From NCBI GenBank assembly GCA_937949455.1, contig CALEDU010000027.1, forward strand, positions 1 through 24,014: DNA of 24,014 bases. Reading direction: 5' to 3'. Below are positions 15,646 to 23,113 of the stretch, in pieces; positions within the stretch are counted from its first letter, which is position 1; each line of letters opens with the position of its first letter. Source of the stretch: an uncultured Tepidimonas sp. GTDB lineage: Bacteria > Pseudomonadota > Gammaproteobacteria > Burkholderiales > Burkholderiaceae_C. A program made the position numbers and the translations under genes. The notes beneath the pieces are model-generated. The model was not told the origin of the DNA. It made no database searches and saw nothing but the letters and a program-made list of their open reading frames with translations.

Positions 15646-16533
15646 TCAGGCGGCTTCGCGCGCCATGCGTTCGATGGGGTCGTACCACGAAGCTTTGGCT
15701 GGCACAAAGCCATCTAGCTGCAAATCGGCCAGCACGGCCGCGCCTTCTGCATCGCTGGCCATGGTCCACAGGGCTTGCGCCAGCGCCTGGCGCTGCACGG
15801 CCGGCAAGCTGCGCCGCACCACGAGCGGTGGGAAGGCAAATGGCGGCGATCTCCAGATGACCTGGGTGCCGCGAACGCGCTCGGGATGGCGCAGCGCAAG
15901 CCACTCCCATACATAACCGTCCACCGCACCGGCATCGGCCAGCCCCGAGGTCACCGCTTCGATCACATGTCGATGCGCGTAGGTAAAGAAACTGCGCCCG
16001 AAGAACCGCTGCGGGTCGTGCCCCCGCTGGCGCAGCCAATGTCGCACCACCAGGTAGCCCGAATTGGACAGGGGATCTGCATAGGCAAATGTGCAGCCTT
16101 GCAGGGCAGACCAGTCATGGTGCCGGCCCTGCTCGCGCGCGATCACATAGCCGTGGTAACGTGGCTGGCCGCACCAAAGGGGCGCCGCCAGCAGTTCAAG
16201 TTCATCGCGGCGCAACACATATGGATAGCCACACAACCAAGCAGCGTCCAGGTTGCCCTGATGCAATCCATCGATCACCTGGCGATAAGCTGAATAAGGG
16301 CGCACCGTTATCCCCACCGCGCTGATGCGCTCCAAACAAGCGGACCAACGCCGCCACAGTCCGAGGCGATCCTCCAACACCACTGGCGTGATGCCAAAGC
16401 TCAAGGCGGGCGCGGCGCTGGCACTGCCTACACCAGATCCCAGAACCAACGCCGCGCTCTGCTGCAGCCAACGGCGGCGGCTCGGCGTGGTCAAAAAAGG
16501 CGAGCGTGAGAACTGGATCGGAAATGCTGTCAT
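15646..16533 (-). CDS. arxX: PhnD-like periplasmic binding protein, predicted ligand sensor (ArxX-like)
   Basis: A 295-aa protein of the phosphate/phosphite/phosphonate-binding (PhnD) family. A Tat-like signal SRRRWLQ (18-24) precedes a hydrophobic segment ending ASAAPA. The mature part shows LSFGITPVV, YSAYRQVIDGL, the GYPYV segment and YADPLSNSGY. No ABC permease or ATPase is nearby; instead it leads a kinase / sigma-54 regulator operon, the arrangement described for arxXSR, where the binding protein is thought to sense arsenite. Four cysteines (66, 101, 121, 147) could bind trivalent arsenic, which is inference. The ATG at 16533 has AGGG five bases upstream; that sequence is part of palindrome 1, so protein binding there may affect this operon too. 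An in-frame TTG at 16554 is less likely. Confidence 0.78.
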   Translation of the reverse strand: MTAFPIQFSRSPFLTTPSRRRWLQQSAALVLGSGVGSASAAPALSFGITPVVLEDRLGLWRRWSACLERISAVGITVRPYSAYRQVIDGLHQGNLDAAWLCGYPYVLRRDELELLAAPLWCGQPRYHGYVIAREQGRHHDWSALQGCTFAYADPLSNSGYLVVRHWLRQRGHDPQRFFGRSFFTYAHRHVIEAVTSGLADAGAVDGYVWEWLALRHPERVRGTQVIWRSPPFAFPPLVVRRSLPAVQRQALAQALWTMASDAEGAAVLADLQLDGFVPAKASWYDPIERMAREAA

Positions 16534-16534
16534 G

Positions 16535-16550
16535 GTTACCCTAAGGTAAC
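16535..16550. promoter_or_regulatory. Palindromic operator, copy 1 (distal enhancer site)
   Basis: GTTACCCTAAGGTAAC: perfect 6-bp arms GTTACC / GGTAAC around CTAA. It begins two bases upstream of the arxX ATG and includes that gene's Shine-Dalgarno. Its centre is about 141 bp upstream of the predicted sigma-54 start site. The second copy is 43 bp away centre to centre, about four helical turns, so both lie on the same DNA face. Confidence 0.75.
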
Positions 16551-16577
16551 ACAAGCTGCTCGACTTCCCTATCGGGT

Positions 16578-16593
16578 GTTACCCTGGGGTAAC
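16578..16593. promoter_or_regulatory. Palindromic operator, copy 2 (proximal enhancer site)
   Basis: GTTACCCTGGGGTAAC: same 6-bp arms as copy 1 around CTGG. It differs from copy 1 at two central bases only, giving consensus GTTACCCTRRGGTAAC. Its centre is about 98 bp upstream of the predicted sigma-54 start, in the normal range for NtrC-type enhancers. On the minus strand it falls between a possible TTGGTT (-35) and GATAGG (-10) for the arxX operon, which would allow autoregulation; that part is weak. Confidence 0.75.
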
Positions 16594-16656
16594 CAACGCG
16601 CCAAAGGCCAGCCGGTCACTCGCCGTATGGAGGGCTAGCCTTACTGACCGCATGGT

Positions 16657-16673
16657 TTGGCATGCCCTTTGCA
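16657..16673 (+). promoter_or_regulatory. Sigma-54 (-24/-12) promoter of the molybdoenzyme operon
   Basis: TTGGCATGCCCTTTGCA fits YTGGCAYG-N4-TTGCW fully. GG (16659-16660) and GC (16671-16672) are separated by exactly 10 bp. Predicted transcription start is near 16684, about 37 nt before the first gene. Two palindromes upstream and a GAFTGA-type activator encoded divergently complete the expected regulatory set. Confidence 0.88.
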
Positions 16674-16720
16674 TGGTATTTCCCCGAGTAGTCTGCACAA
16701 CTTCGCCGCCGCCAAAGGAG

Positions 16721-17920
16721 ATGACCATCAGCAAACGCCTTCCCCTGCGCGCCGACCGCGCGCTGCTGCACGACGAAGGGGCTTGCCTGCCATTGCGCAG
16801 CCGACATGGTCAGTGTCGCGCTTGTGAGCAGGCGTGCCCCCACGATGCCATACAGGTCCGCCCAGAGGTCGTGTCGCTGCAGGCGTCTTGCACAGGTTGT
16901 GGTCGCTGCGTGGCGGCATGCCCGACCGAAGCCTTGATGCTACCCGAGCTGCAGCCTTTGTTGGATACGGCAATGGTTGAAGATGGCTGCATGCCCGAGG
17001 GTCGGGTGCGAATCGAGTGCCGGATGGTTCCGCAGCAACATCATGCAGGCTCGACAACGGTCGTGCCATGCCTGGGCGCCTTGCGCGTCGGGCATTTGTT
17101 GGGGCTGGCTTGTCGGCACAGTGACGTCGAGATCATTGACCGCGGCTGGTGTGCCGGCTGTCCAGTGGGTGCCCAGCCCGGCGAAGGGGAACCACCTGCA
17201 CCGGGATTGCCCATAGCCCCCCACCCTGCTGCAGCGGCCGCCGATATCGCCAATGCCTGGCTCGATGCACTACAACAGCCGCAGCGTGTCACGCTGCGAC
17301 AGGAGGCATTGGACCTCAGGCTGCGTCCGGCGGCGCTGCCACCCATGGACGATCCCGGCCCCGAGTTGGATCGCCGTCGCTTTTTCCGCCACGTGGTGGA
17401 GCGGCCCGCTGGTCGGCACAAATCGCCACAACCGATGGGCGGCGACGGGCAAGCCGCCTACCCTGCCGCTCAGCGCCACCCCTCGCCAGAACGGGTGCGC
17501 CAGTATCGGGCGCTCACCGCGCTGGCCGCTCGTACTGGTACTGCGGTGCCAATCGAATTCTTCCCGACGCTGCATCCCAGTGGAGACTGCTGTGATGCGC
17601 GCATGTGCGAAGCGCTGTGTCCGACACGCGCTTTGTCGGTCGCCGATGACGGCGCGCAGGCTTGGTTGCGTTTCGACCCGACGGCCTGCATTGCTTGTGG
17701 TGCCTGCGTCCGTGCATGCCCCGAAGGGGCTTTGAACCTGCAGCCTCACGGCGGGTCGCCCGCGACGCGGGTGCTTTATGAGCATCGGCGTGCGGCCTGC
17801 CGCTCCTGCGGCGAGACCTACACCCCAGCGGCCAACGACACGGGTCTTTGCCCTATTTGTCAGAAATCGCAACGCTTCATCGATGACGCACGCCGGCAAT
17901 TGTTCGGTGCGGCGTCCTAA
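16721..17920 (+). CDS. arxB': Multi-cluster 4Fe-4S polyferredoxin (ArxB'-like)
   Basis: A 399-aa soluble protein without signal peptide, first gene after the sigma-54 promoter. Cysteine groups in order: C22/C32-x2-C35-x3-C39P; C57-x2-C60-x2-C63-x3-C67P; a middle domain with VPCLGAL (C117), C131 and WCAGCPVG (C144, C147); C290C291..C296-x3-C300P; C323-x2-C326-x2-C329-x3-C333P; and a C-terminal CRSCG (360-363) with CPIC (377-380), perhaps a zinc or iron knuckle. Four [4Fe-4S] clusters are thus likely, and more are possible. arx operons start with such an extra iron-sulfur gene. Its partner is unknown; a cytoplasmic electron-transfer or maturation role is inferred. The ATG at 16721 directly abuts AAAGGAG, an oddly short spacing; the ATG at 16652 lies upstream of the predicted promoter and is excluded. 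Confidence 0.8.
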   Translation: MTISKRLPLRADRALLHDEGACLPLRSRHGQCRACEQACPHDAIQVRPEVVSLQASCTGCGRCVAACPTEALMLPELQPLLDTAMVEDGCMPEGRVRIECRMVPQQHHAGSTTVVPCLGALRVGHLLGLACRHSDVEIIDRGWCAGCPVGAQPGEGEPPAPGLPIAPHPAAAAADIANAWLDALQQPQRVTLRQEALDLRLRPAALPPMDDPGPELDRRRFFRHVVERPAGRHKSPQPMGGDGQAAYPAAQRHPSPERVRQYRALTALAARTGTAVPIEFFPTLHPSGDCCDARMCEALCPTRALSVADDGAQAWLRFDPTACIACGACVRACPEGALNLQPHGGSPATRVLYEHRRAACRSCGETYTPAANDTGLCPICQKSQRFIDDARRQLFGAAS

Positions 17921-17952
17921 CCACCCGTTCCACCCCACGAGGAGAATCAAAG

Positions 17953-20442
17953 ATGAGCATCATGGAACGTCTTGTCGTCCCCACTGTTTCACGGCGCCGA
18001 TTTTTACAAGCCACCGCAGCCACGGGTGGCGCTGCGGCGCTGCTGAGCGAGCGCTCCCAGCCGGTCTCGCAGGCGCAGCCAGCGGCCGCTGCGGGCGGCA
18101 GCAAGACTGTCATCACCAAAAATATCTGTCATCAATGCCCTGCACGCTGCGGCATCGACGTCTACACCACCGACGGGCGGGTGCATGCGATCTACGGCGA
18201 CACCGACCATCCGATCGCCAATGGCAAACTGTGCCCGAAAGGCCCCCTGGGCACCTACATCCTGTATGACCCTGACCGCTTCAAGGGGCCAATGAAGCGC
18301 ACCAACCCGAAAAAAGGGCGCAACGAAGACCCCAAATTCGTGCCGATCAGCTGGGATGAGGCGCTGCAAACCGTTGCAGACCGGCTCAATGCTTTGCGCG
18401 ACAGGGGGGAAAGCCACCGCTTCGCGCTCATCTACGGCCGCGGCTGGGGAGCCAGTTGCGCTGGCTTGCAGGGCACCTTCGGCAAGCTCTATGGCAGCCC
18501 CAATGTGGCCATTGGACACAGCTCGATGTGCTCGGACGGATCAATCAAATCCAGACAGGCCACCGACGGCAACGGCAGCTACAACGCGCACGATTACCGG
18601 AACTGCAATTACCTCCTGCTGTTTGGATGCGGCTTCCTGGAGGCTTTCCGTCCCTACAACAACGTCATGCAGATGTGGGGCTATATGCGCACCAAGAGCC
18701 CCAAGACGCGGGTGACGGCGGTCGATGTGCACATGAATACCACGCTGGCTGCCAGTGATCGCGCTTTGTTGATCAAGCCCGGCACCGACGGAGCGCTGGC
18801 CTTGGCCATCGCCCACTACATCCTGACCAATGGCCTGTGGGACCGCAAATTCGTCGGCGACTTCAAGGACGGTGTCAACCGCTTCAAGGCTGGCCAAACA
18901 GTCGATCCCGACACGTTTGCAGAAAAATGGGTCAAGGGTCTGGTAGAGTGGTGGAACATTGAACTGAAGGACCGCACACCCAAATGGGCCAGCGAGGTCA
19001 CGACGATTCTCGAGCGTGACATCGTTGCGACGGCCCACGAGTTTGGCAGCACACGCCCAGCCATGGCGTTGTTCGAGCGGGGTGCCCATGCCCACAGCAA
19101 CGGCATCCTCAACGGAATGGCGATCCACTCCCTCAATGCCCTGGTGGGATCCCTATTTGCCAAGGGCGGGATGATGTATCAGATGGGTGTTCCCTATGGA
19201 GCACTGCCGGCCAACGCCGAGGAATATCTCGACGACTATGCCAAATCCGGCCCGTGGAAGCAGTATCCCCGCATCGATCTCAAGGGTCATCCGGACGGTT
19301 ATCTACTGGCCAATAACATGCTGCAAGAGGTCGGCCCCAATTCATTGGCCGGCAAGCCGTACAAGCTCGACACCATCATGTTCTACCAGAACAACGCGGT
19401 GTGGACAGCGCCCAATGGCCAATTGTGGGAAGAAGCGCTGAAAGAGCTGTTCGTCATCGACACCAGCCCATTCCCAGGTGAGACTGCCATGATGGCCGAC
19501 CTCATCTTGCCAGACCACACCTATCTGGAGCGGCTGCAGGATGCACCCACCTATCCTTTCGAAGGGTGGCCCATGACGCAACTGCGCGTGCCAGCCATCA
19601 AACCGCTGTACGACACCAAATATTTTGGCGACACCCTGATCGAGATCGGCAAACGCATCAAGGGGCCAATGGGGGAGTATTACAAGGTCCTCAAAGACAC
19701 CGAAAATGTCTTGCGCCATTTGGCGAAAGGTTTCGAGGCCAATCCGGGCGACAACGGTGTCAAGGATTTTGAGTCTTGGAAAGAAAAAGGCGTTTGGTAC
19801 AAGAAACCTTATCTGTGGCAGCAGCGTGACGGTGAGTTCTATGAGTGGGATGGTCGCGACTACAACCGCTTGATGACTCCCGATGAAGTAAAGGCCAAGT
19901 TGATCAAGACACCTTCCGGGCGATTCGAATTCCGAAGCGGTTGGCTGGAAGCCAATGCGGATTGGATTGCAAGCAAAACCGGGCGGGACAAATCCAAACT
20001 GATGTTCCCGCACTGGGAAGAACCCAAGCACCCCGGCGGGGGAGACCTTTATATGGTCACGCCAAAGGTGGCTTTGCACGCGGAAGGTCGTGGGGGCAAT
20101 ATCCCTGTGGCCATATCTTTGCTGCAGCCCGTCATGGGGGGTCGTGATCAGATCTACATTGAAATCCATCCCGAGACGGCGCGCCAGCGCGGCATCCGCG
20201 ATGGTGACCTGTGCCGTATCAAGTCCGAAGTCGGCTCCATTACCGGCCGGGTACGCTATTTCGAAGGCGTACGCCCTGACACCCTGGTATTCCCGATGGA
20301 ACATGGTCACTGGGCCATGGGGCGATGGGCCAAGGGACGCTCCCCAGGGCACAGTGGCGAAGTGACGGTCAATCAAAGTGACCGCATCTCCGGCCAGTGC
20401 AACTACTATTCCACCAAGGTCACGATCGAGCGTGTCGCCTGA
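17953..20442 (+). CDS. arxA: Periplasmic molybdopterin oxidoreductase, ArxA-type arsenite oxidase catalytic subunit
   Basis: An 829-aa DMSO-reductase-family enzyme predicted to oxidise arsenite to arsenate and pass electrons to the iron-sulfur subunit. A Tat signal SRRRFLQ (13-19) directs export after cofactor loading. The proximal cluster is C59-x2-C62-x3-C66-x27-C94, the spacing I recall for ArxA and ArrA. PISWDEAL (131-138), GRGWG (162-166), HSSMCSDGSIK with likely Mo ligand Cys193, and FRPYNN (232-237) follow. I recall ISWDEAL and FRPYNN as the sites used for arxA-specific degenerate primers, which favours ArxA over ArrA, PsrA or TtrA. C-terminal molybdopterin-binding blocks are present (LYMVTPKVALHAEGRGGNIP; DRISGQCNYYSTKV). 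The Shine-Dalgarno is GAGGAG. Base composition looks less GC-rich than its neighbours by eye. Confidence 0.82.
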   Translation: MSIMERLVVPTVSRRRFLQATAATGGAAALLSERSQPVSQAQPAAAAGGSKTVITKNICHQCPARCGIDVYTTDGRVHAIYGDTDHPIANGKLCPKGPLGTYILYDPDRFKGPMKRTNPKKGRNEDPKFVPISWDEALQTVADRLNALRDRGESHRFALIYGRGWGASCAGLQGTFGKLYGSPNVAIGHSSMCSDGSIKSRQATDGNGSYNAHDYRNCNYLLLFGCGFLEAFRPYNNVMQMWGYMRTKSPKTRVTAVDVHMNTTLAASDRALLIKPGTDGALALAIAHYILTNGLWDRKFVGDFKDGVNRFKAGQTVDPDTFAEKWVKGLVEWWNIELKDRTPKWASEVTTILERDIVATAHEFGSTRPAMALFERGAHAHSNGILNGMAIHSLNALVGSLFAKGGMMYQMGVPYGALPANAEEYLDDYAKSGPWKQYPRIDLKGHPDGYLLANNMLQEVGPNSLAGKPYKLDTIMFYQNNAVWTAPNGQLWEEALKELFVIDTSPFPGETAMMADLILPDHTYLERLQDAPTYPFEGWPMTQLRVPAIKPLYDTKYFGDTLIEIGKRIKGPMGEYYKVLKDTENVLRHLAKGFEANPGDNGVKDFESWKEKGVWYKKPYLWQQRDGEFYEWDGRDYNRLMTPDEVKAKLIKTPSGRFEFRSGWLEANADWIASKTGRDKSKLMFPHWEEPKHPGGGDLYMVTPKVALHAEGRGGNIPVAISLLQPVMGGRDQIYIEIHPETARQRGIRDGDLCRIKSEVGSITGRVRYFEGVRPDTLVFPMEHGHWAMGRWAKGRSPGHSGEVTVNQSDRISGQCNYYSTKVTIERVA

Positions 20443-20478
20443 TCGCCTTCATAACCAACAGGATTCAAGGAGAACGAC

Positions 20479-21237
20479 ATGGCCAAATGGGGCATGGTAA
20501 TCGACCTGGATAAGTGCACGGGCTGTCAAGCCTGCACCACCGCCTGTGCGATGGAAAACAATCGTCTGCCGGGCGAAAACTGGCAGGATGTCCTCTTTTA
20601 CCACGAGGGGACCTACCCCAATGTGAAGCTGCAATGGTTCCCACGCCCTTGCATGCACTGCGAAAATCCATCCTGTGTCAGCGTTTGCCCGACGGGGGCT
20701 ACTTATAAGATGAAGGATGGCGGCTATGTGCTGATCGACTGGAACAAATGCATCGGCTGCAAGGCTTGCATGGTGGCCTGCCCCTACGGTGTGCGCTTCT
20801 ACACCGATGAAAAATCGGTGGTTCAGCCAGACCTGCGCAGCGTATTCCCAGGCAAGAACGGCCGTCAATGGGATCCGCCTTACAAGGGGCCAAACGACGA
20901 CCCGACGCATGGTGTTGGCATCCAACCGCACGGCGTGGTTAGCAAATGCACCTTCTGCTACCACAAGACCAGCACAGCGCCGCAAGGCGTGGCCGATCTG
21001 GACGAGGACGATCCCAATACCAAAGAGCACACACCGGCGTGCGTTCGAGTCTGCCCGCCCAAGGCCCGCTATTTTGGCGATCTCAACAATCCTCAAAGTA
21101 AGGTCAACAAGTTGATCGCCGACAAGCGTGGGGTGCGCCTGCTCGAGCACACGGGCAATAAGCCCCAGGTGTACTACCTGTCTGGCGGGGCGGGTGCCGC
21201 CGTCCCGAGTTCCCGAGCCAATGAACGCAAGGTCTAA
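20479..21237 (+). CDS. arxB: Four-cluster iron-sulfur subunit (ArxB-like, DmsB/PsrB family)
   Basis: A 252-aa electron-transfer subunit that should bind the exported catalytic subunit and relay electrons to the membrane protein. Sixteen cysteines form four [4Fe-4S] sites: C13/16/19/23, C58/61/66/70, C91/94/97/101 and C157/160/188/192. It opens MAKWGMVIDLDKCTGCQAC as is normal for the family and has no signal of its own, so it probably rides through Tat with the A subunit. AAGGAG stands 6 nt before the ATG. The gap after arxA is 36 bp and the gap to the membrane subunit 21 bp: one operon. The C-terminal tail (about 233-250, Gly/Ala/Ser rich) looks unstructured. Confidence 0.9.
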   Translation: MAKWGMVIDLDKCTGCQACTTACAMENNRLPGENWQDVLFYHEGTYPNVKLQWFPRPCMHCENPSCVSVCPTGATYKMKDGGYVLIDWNKCIGCKACMVACPYGVRFYTDEKSVVQPDLRSVFPGKNGRQWDPPYKGPNDDPTHGVGIQPHGVVSKCTFCYHKTSTAPQGVADLDEDDPNTKEHTPACVRVCPPKARYFGDLNNPQSKVNKLIADKRGVRLLEHTGNKPQVYYLSGGAGAAVPSSRANERKV

Positions 21238-21258
21238 CGACGTCTGTAGGAGACAAGC

Positions 21259-22410
21259 ATGTCCACGATTGCCTCACCCCGCCCCTCTGTTCCGAGCAGC
21301 CCCATGGGGCTGGTGCTGATCGCTGCGCTGATTGGCCTCGTTGCCAGTGGCGTTTATGTCGTCAGCCAATTGATGACCCAGGGTCACACCGCTTACAACG
21401 GCGACAGCCGCGGATTGTTTTGGGGCCTACCCATTGTCACTTATGACTTCTTTCTGCTGTCCTCGACAGGACTGAGCATGCTGGCCTCGGTGTGGACGGT
21501 GTTTCGCGTCGAGGATTACCGCCCGATCGCGCGTCGCGCCACTTGGTTAGCGGTGGCTGCGCTGGCCGGGGGGGTGGTTGCGCTCTTTCTGGAACTCGGC
21601 TACCCGCTGCGCGCCATGCTCATGATTCCGTTCTCCGGTGCCACCAGCGCACCCCTGTTTTGGAAGGTCTGGGGCGTGATTGCCTACAGCGCAGCGTTGC
21701 TGTGGCTGATCGTGGGCTGGCTGCTGCCTCGAGCCCCGGAGCCGCCGCGCGCCGCAGCCGTGCTGGCCTTGGTGGCCGCCGTGTATATTAATTTCATCGC
21801 CGGCGGGGTATACGGCTGGATGTCGATGCGCCCATTTTGGTTCGGCGGAGAGATGTCTCTGGCCTTCCTGGTCGAGTCGCTGCTGGGGGCCGTGACATTT
21901 GTCATCATCTTCACGCACCTGGCCCAGGGCTTTCAGGTTGATCGCCTGAACGAACCGACGCGCCACCTGTTCACTGGACGCTTGGGCGGCCTGTTTGCCA
22001 TCCTGATGGTGGCTCATGCCTTCTTTGTGGTTTCGCGGCTGATTGCCGGTCTTTATGCCAATGGTGACGGTATGGAGGTTTGGCACTACCTGTGGAGCCG
22101 TCCTGTATTCCATCTTGAACTCTGGCTGGGGATCGGCGTGCCGTTGTTGCTGACCGTCGTACCGACATGGCGGCGCAATCCGCAACTGCAGCTCCTCGCA
22201 GCCATCGTGGCTATCGTTGCGCTATTTGCGGCGCGTTACGATTTCGTCGTAGGTGGTCAACTGGTACCTCTGTTCAAGGGCAGCTGGGTGCACGGTTTGC
22301 TCGAATATCAGCCGTCGATGACCGAATGGGCGGTTCTGGCCCTTGCGATATTTCTGTCCAATGCCGTCAACGCCTTCGGTGAAAAGCAGCTGCAGTTGGA
22401 CGAGCGCTGA
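21259..22410 (+). CDS. arxC: NrfD-type membrane anchor and quinone-interacting subunit (ArxC-like)
   Basis: A 383-aa protein with nine to ten predicted membrane spans (about 17-38, 60-82, 93-112, 133-153, 163-180, 197-222, 237-262, 280-301, 311-330, 346-363). NrfD/PsrC-type proteins exchange electrons between the iron-sulfur subunit and the quinone pool. Features include SRGLFWGLPIVTYDFF near the first loop, YVVSQLMTQGH, MSMRPFWFGGEMSLAFLVES and QPSMTEWAVL. In an arsenite oxidase the flow would be from ArxAB into quinone. TAGGAG lies 7 nt before the ATG. The stop overlaps the next start as TGATG. Confidence 0.87.
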   Translation: MSTIASPRPSVPSSPMGLVLIAALIGLVASGVYVVSQLMTQGHTAYNGDSRGLFWGLPIVTYDFFLLSSTGLSMLASVWTVFRVEDYRPIARRATWLAVAALAGGVVALFLELGYPLRAMLMIPFSGATSAPLFWKVWGVIAYSAALLWLIVGWLLPRAPEPPRAAAVLALVAAVYINFIAGGVYGWMSMRPFWFGGEMSLAFLVESLLGAVTFVIIFTHLAQGFQVDRLNEPTRHLFTGRLGGLFAILMVAHAFFVVSRLIAGLYANGDGMEVWHYLWSRPVFHLELWLGIGVPLLLTVVPTWRRNPQLQLLAAIVAIVALFAARYDFVVGGQLVPLFKGSWVHGLLEYQPSMTEWAVLALAIFLSNAVNAFGEKQLQLDER

Positions 22411-23096
22411 TGAACGGTATGGAACAACCGGTGGCGCAGTCCCAGCTGGATTGGGTCAGAGATGCTGATCCAGTCCTCCGTGCTGCCCGTGCCGAGGCCT
22501 TCTGGTTGCTGGCCCGAGCCTTCATGCCGCCACCGCGCGGTTGGCGCTTCGGTGATTGGTACGGATTGCTGATCACCGATCTCGAAGAGTTGTCGGGCAC
22601 CCTACAACTGGACCTCGCTGCGTTGCGTGCTGCGGCTCAGCAAGTGATCGATCTGCGCAGAGACGTCGATGAAGCTGGCGGACCAGGGGCCGACTGGCTC
22701 GTGGCATATGCCTCGCTGTTTTTGACGCCACCCGTGCCAGCGCCGCTGAACGCGGGGCTGCTGCTGGAGGGGTCGCTGGCAGGGTCGGTAGCACAACAAG
22801 CCCTGGCCTGCTATCAGGCCGGTGGCTTTGCGCCGTCCGATGATTTCCACGACCTACCAGATCATGTTGCGGTGCAGCTCGAATTCATGGCGCGCATGCT
22901 GGATCAGCAGACGAATGATGGCGAACGGCAGGTCTTAGCTGACTCGTTCGCCCACCATTTTTTAAGGGCCTGGGCCCCGCTTTTACAGCAGGCTTGCCAA
23001 CGCGCCGCGGCCCAAGAGCCAGCGGGCTGGGTGTATGCCGCCCTGGCGGGCATCGTTTTACAGTTGGTGTCTGCCCAAGACGAATCGCTTGCTTAG
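22410..23096 (+). CDS. arxD: TorD/DmsD-type molybdoenzyme chaperone (ArxD-like)
   Basis: A 228-aa, largely helical cytoplasmic protein of the TorD/NarJ-like group, which holds the Tat signal of the apo-enzyme until molybdopterin is inserted. The family core is visible as LPDHVAVQLEFMARML (about 150-165), preceded by the LFLTPPVPAPLN loop and followed by FAHHFLRAWAPLL. Start ATG 22410 overlaps the arxC stop (TGATG); a second in-frame ATG at 22419 is possible. Its expected client is the Tat-exported ArxA-type subunit in the same operon. Homology within this family is low, so the call rests partly on context. Confidence 0.82.
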   Translation: MNGMEQPVAQSQLDWVRDADPVLRAARAEAFWLLARAFMPPPRGWRFGDWYGLLITDLEELSGTLQLDLAALRAAAQQVIDLRRDVDEAGGPGADWLVAYASLFLTPPVPAPLNAGLLLEGSLAGSVAQQALACYQAGGFAPSDDFHDLPDHVAVQLEFMARMLDQQTNDGERQVLADSFAHHFLRAWAPLLQQACQRAAAQEPAGWVYAALAGIVLQLVSAQDESLA

Positions 23097-23113
23097 TGTG
23101 ATAGCGATAATCG

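Noticed and set aside
15635..16039. Longer N terminus for the histidine kinase
   Set aside because: The upstream frame runs through the PhnD-like gene, is low in hydrophobic order and unlike any domain; the membrane span begins at the ATG at 15634.
15646..16533. PhnD-like protein as a phosphonate or phosphate transporter component
   Set aside because: No permease or ATPase gene is near it; it sits in one operon with a kinase and a sigma-54 regulator, which fits sensing.
16652..16720. Upstream ATG at 16652 as the start of the polyferredoxin gene
   Set aside because: It precedes the sigma-54 promoter and the predicted transcript start near 16684, and the extra residues look non-coding.
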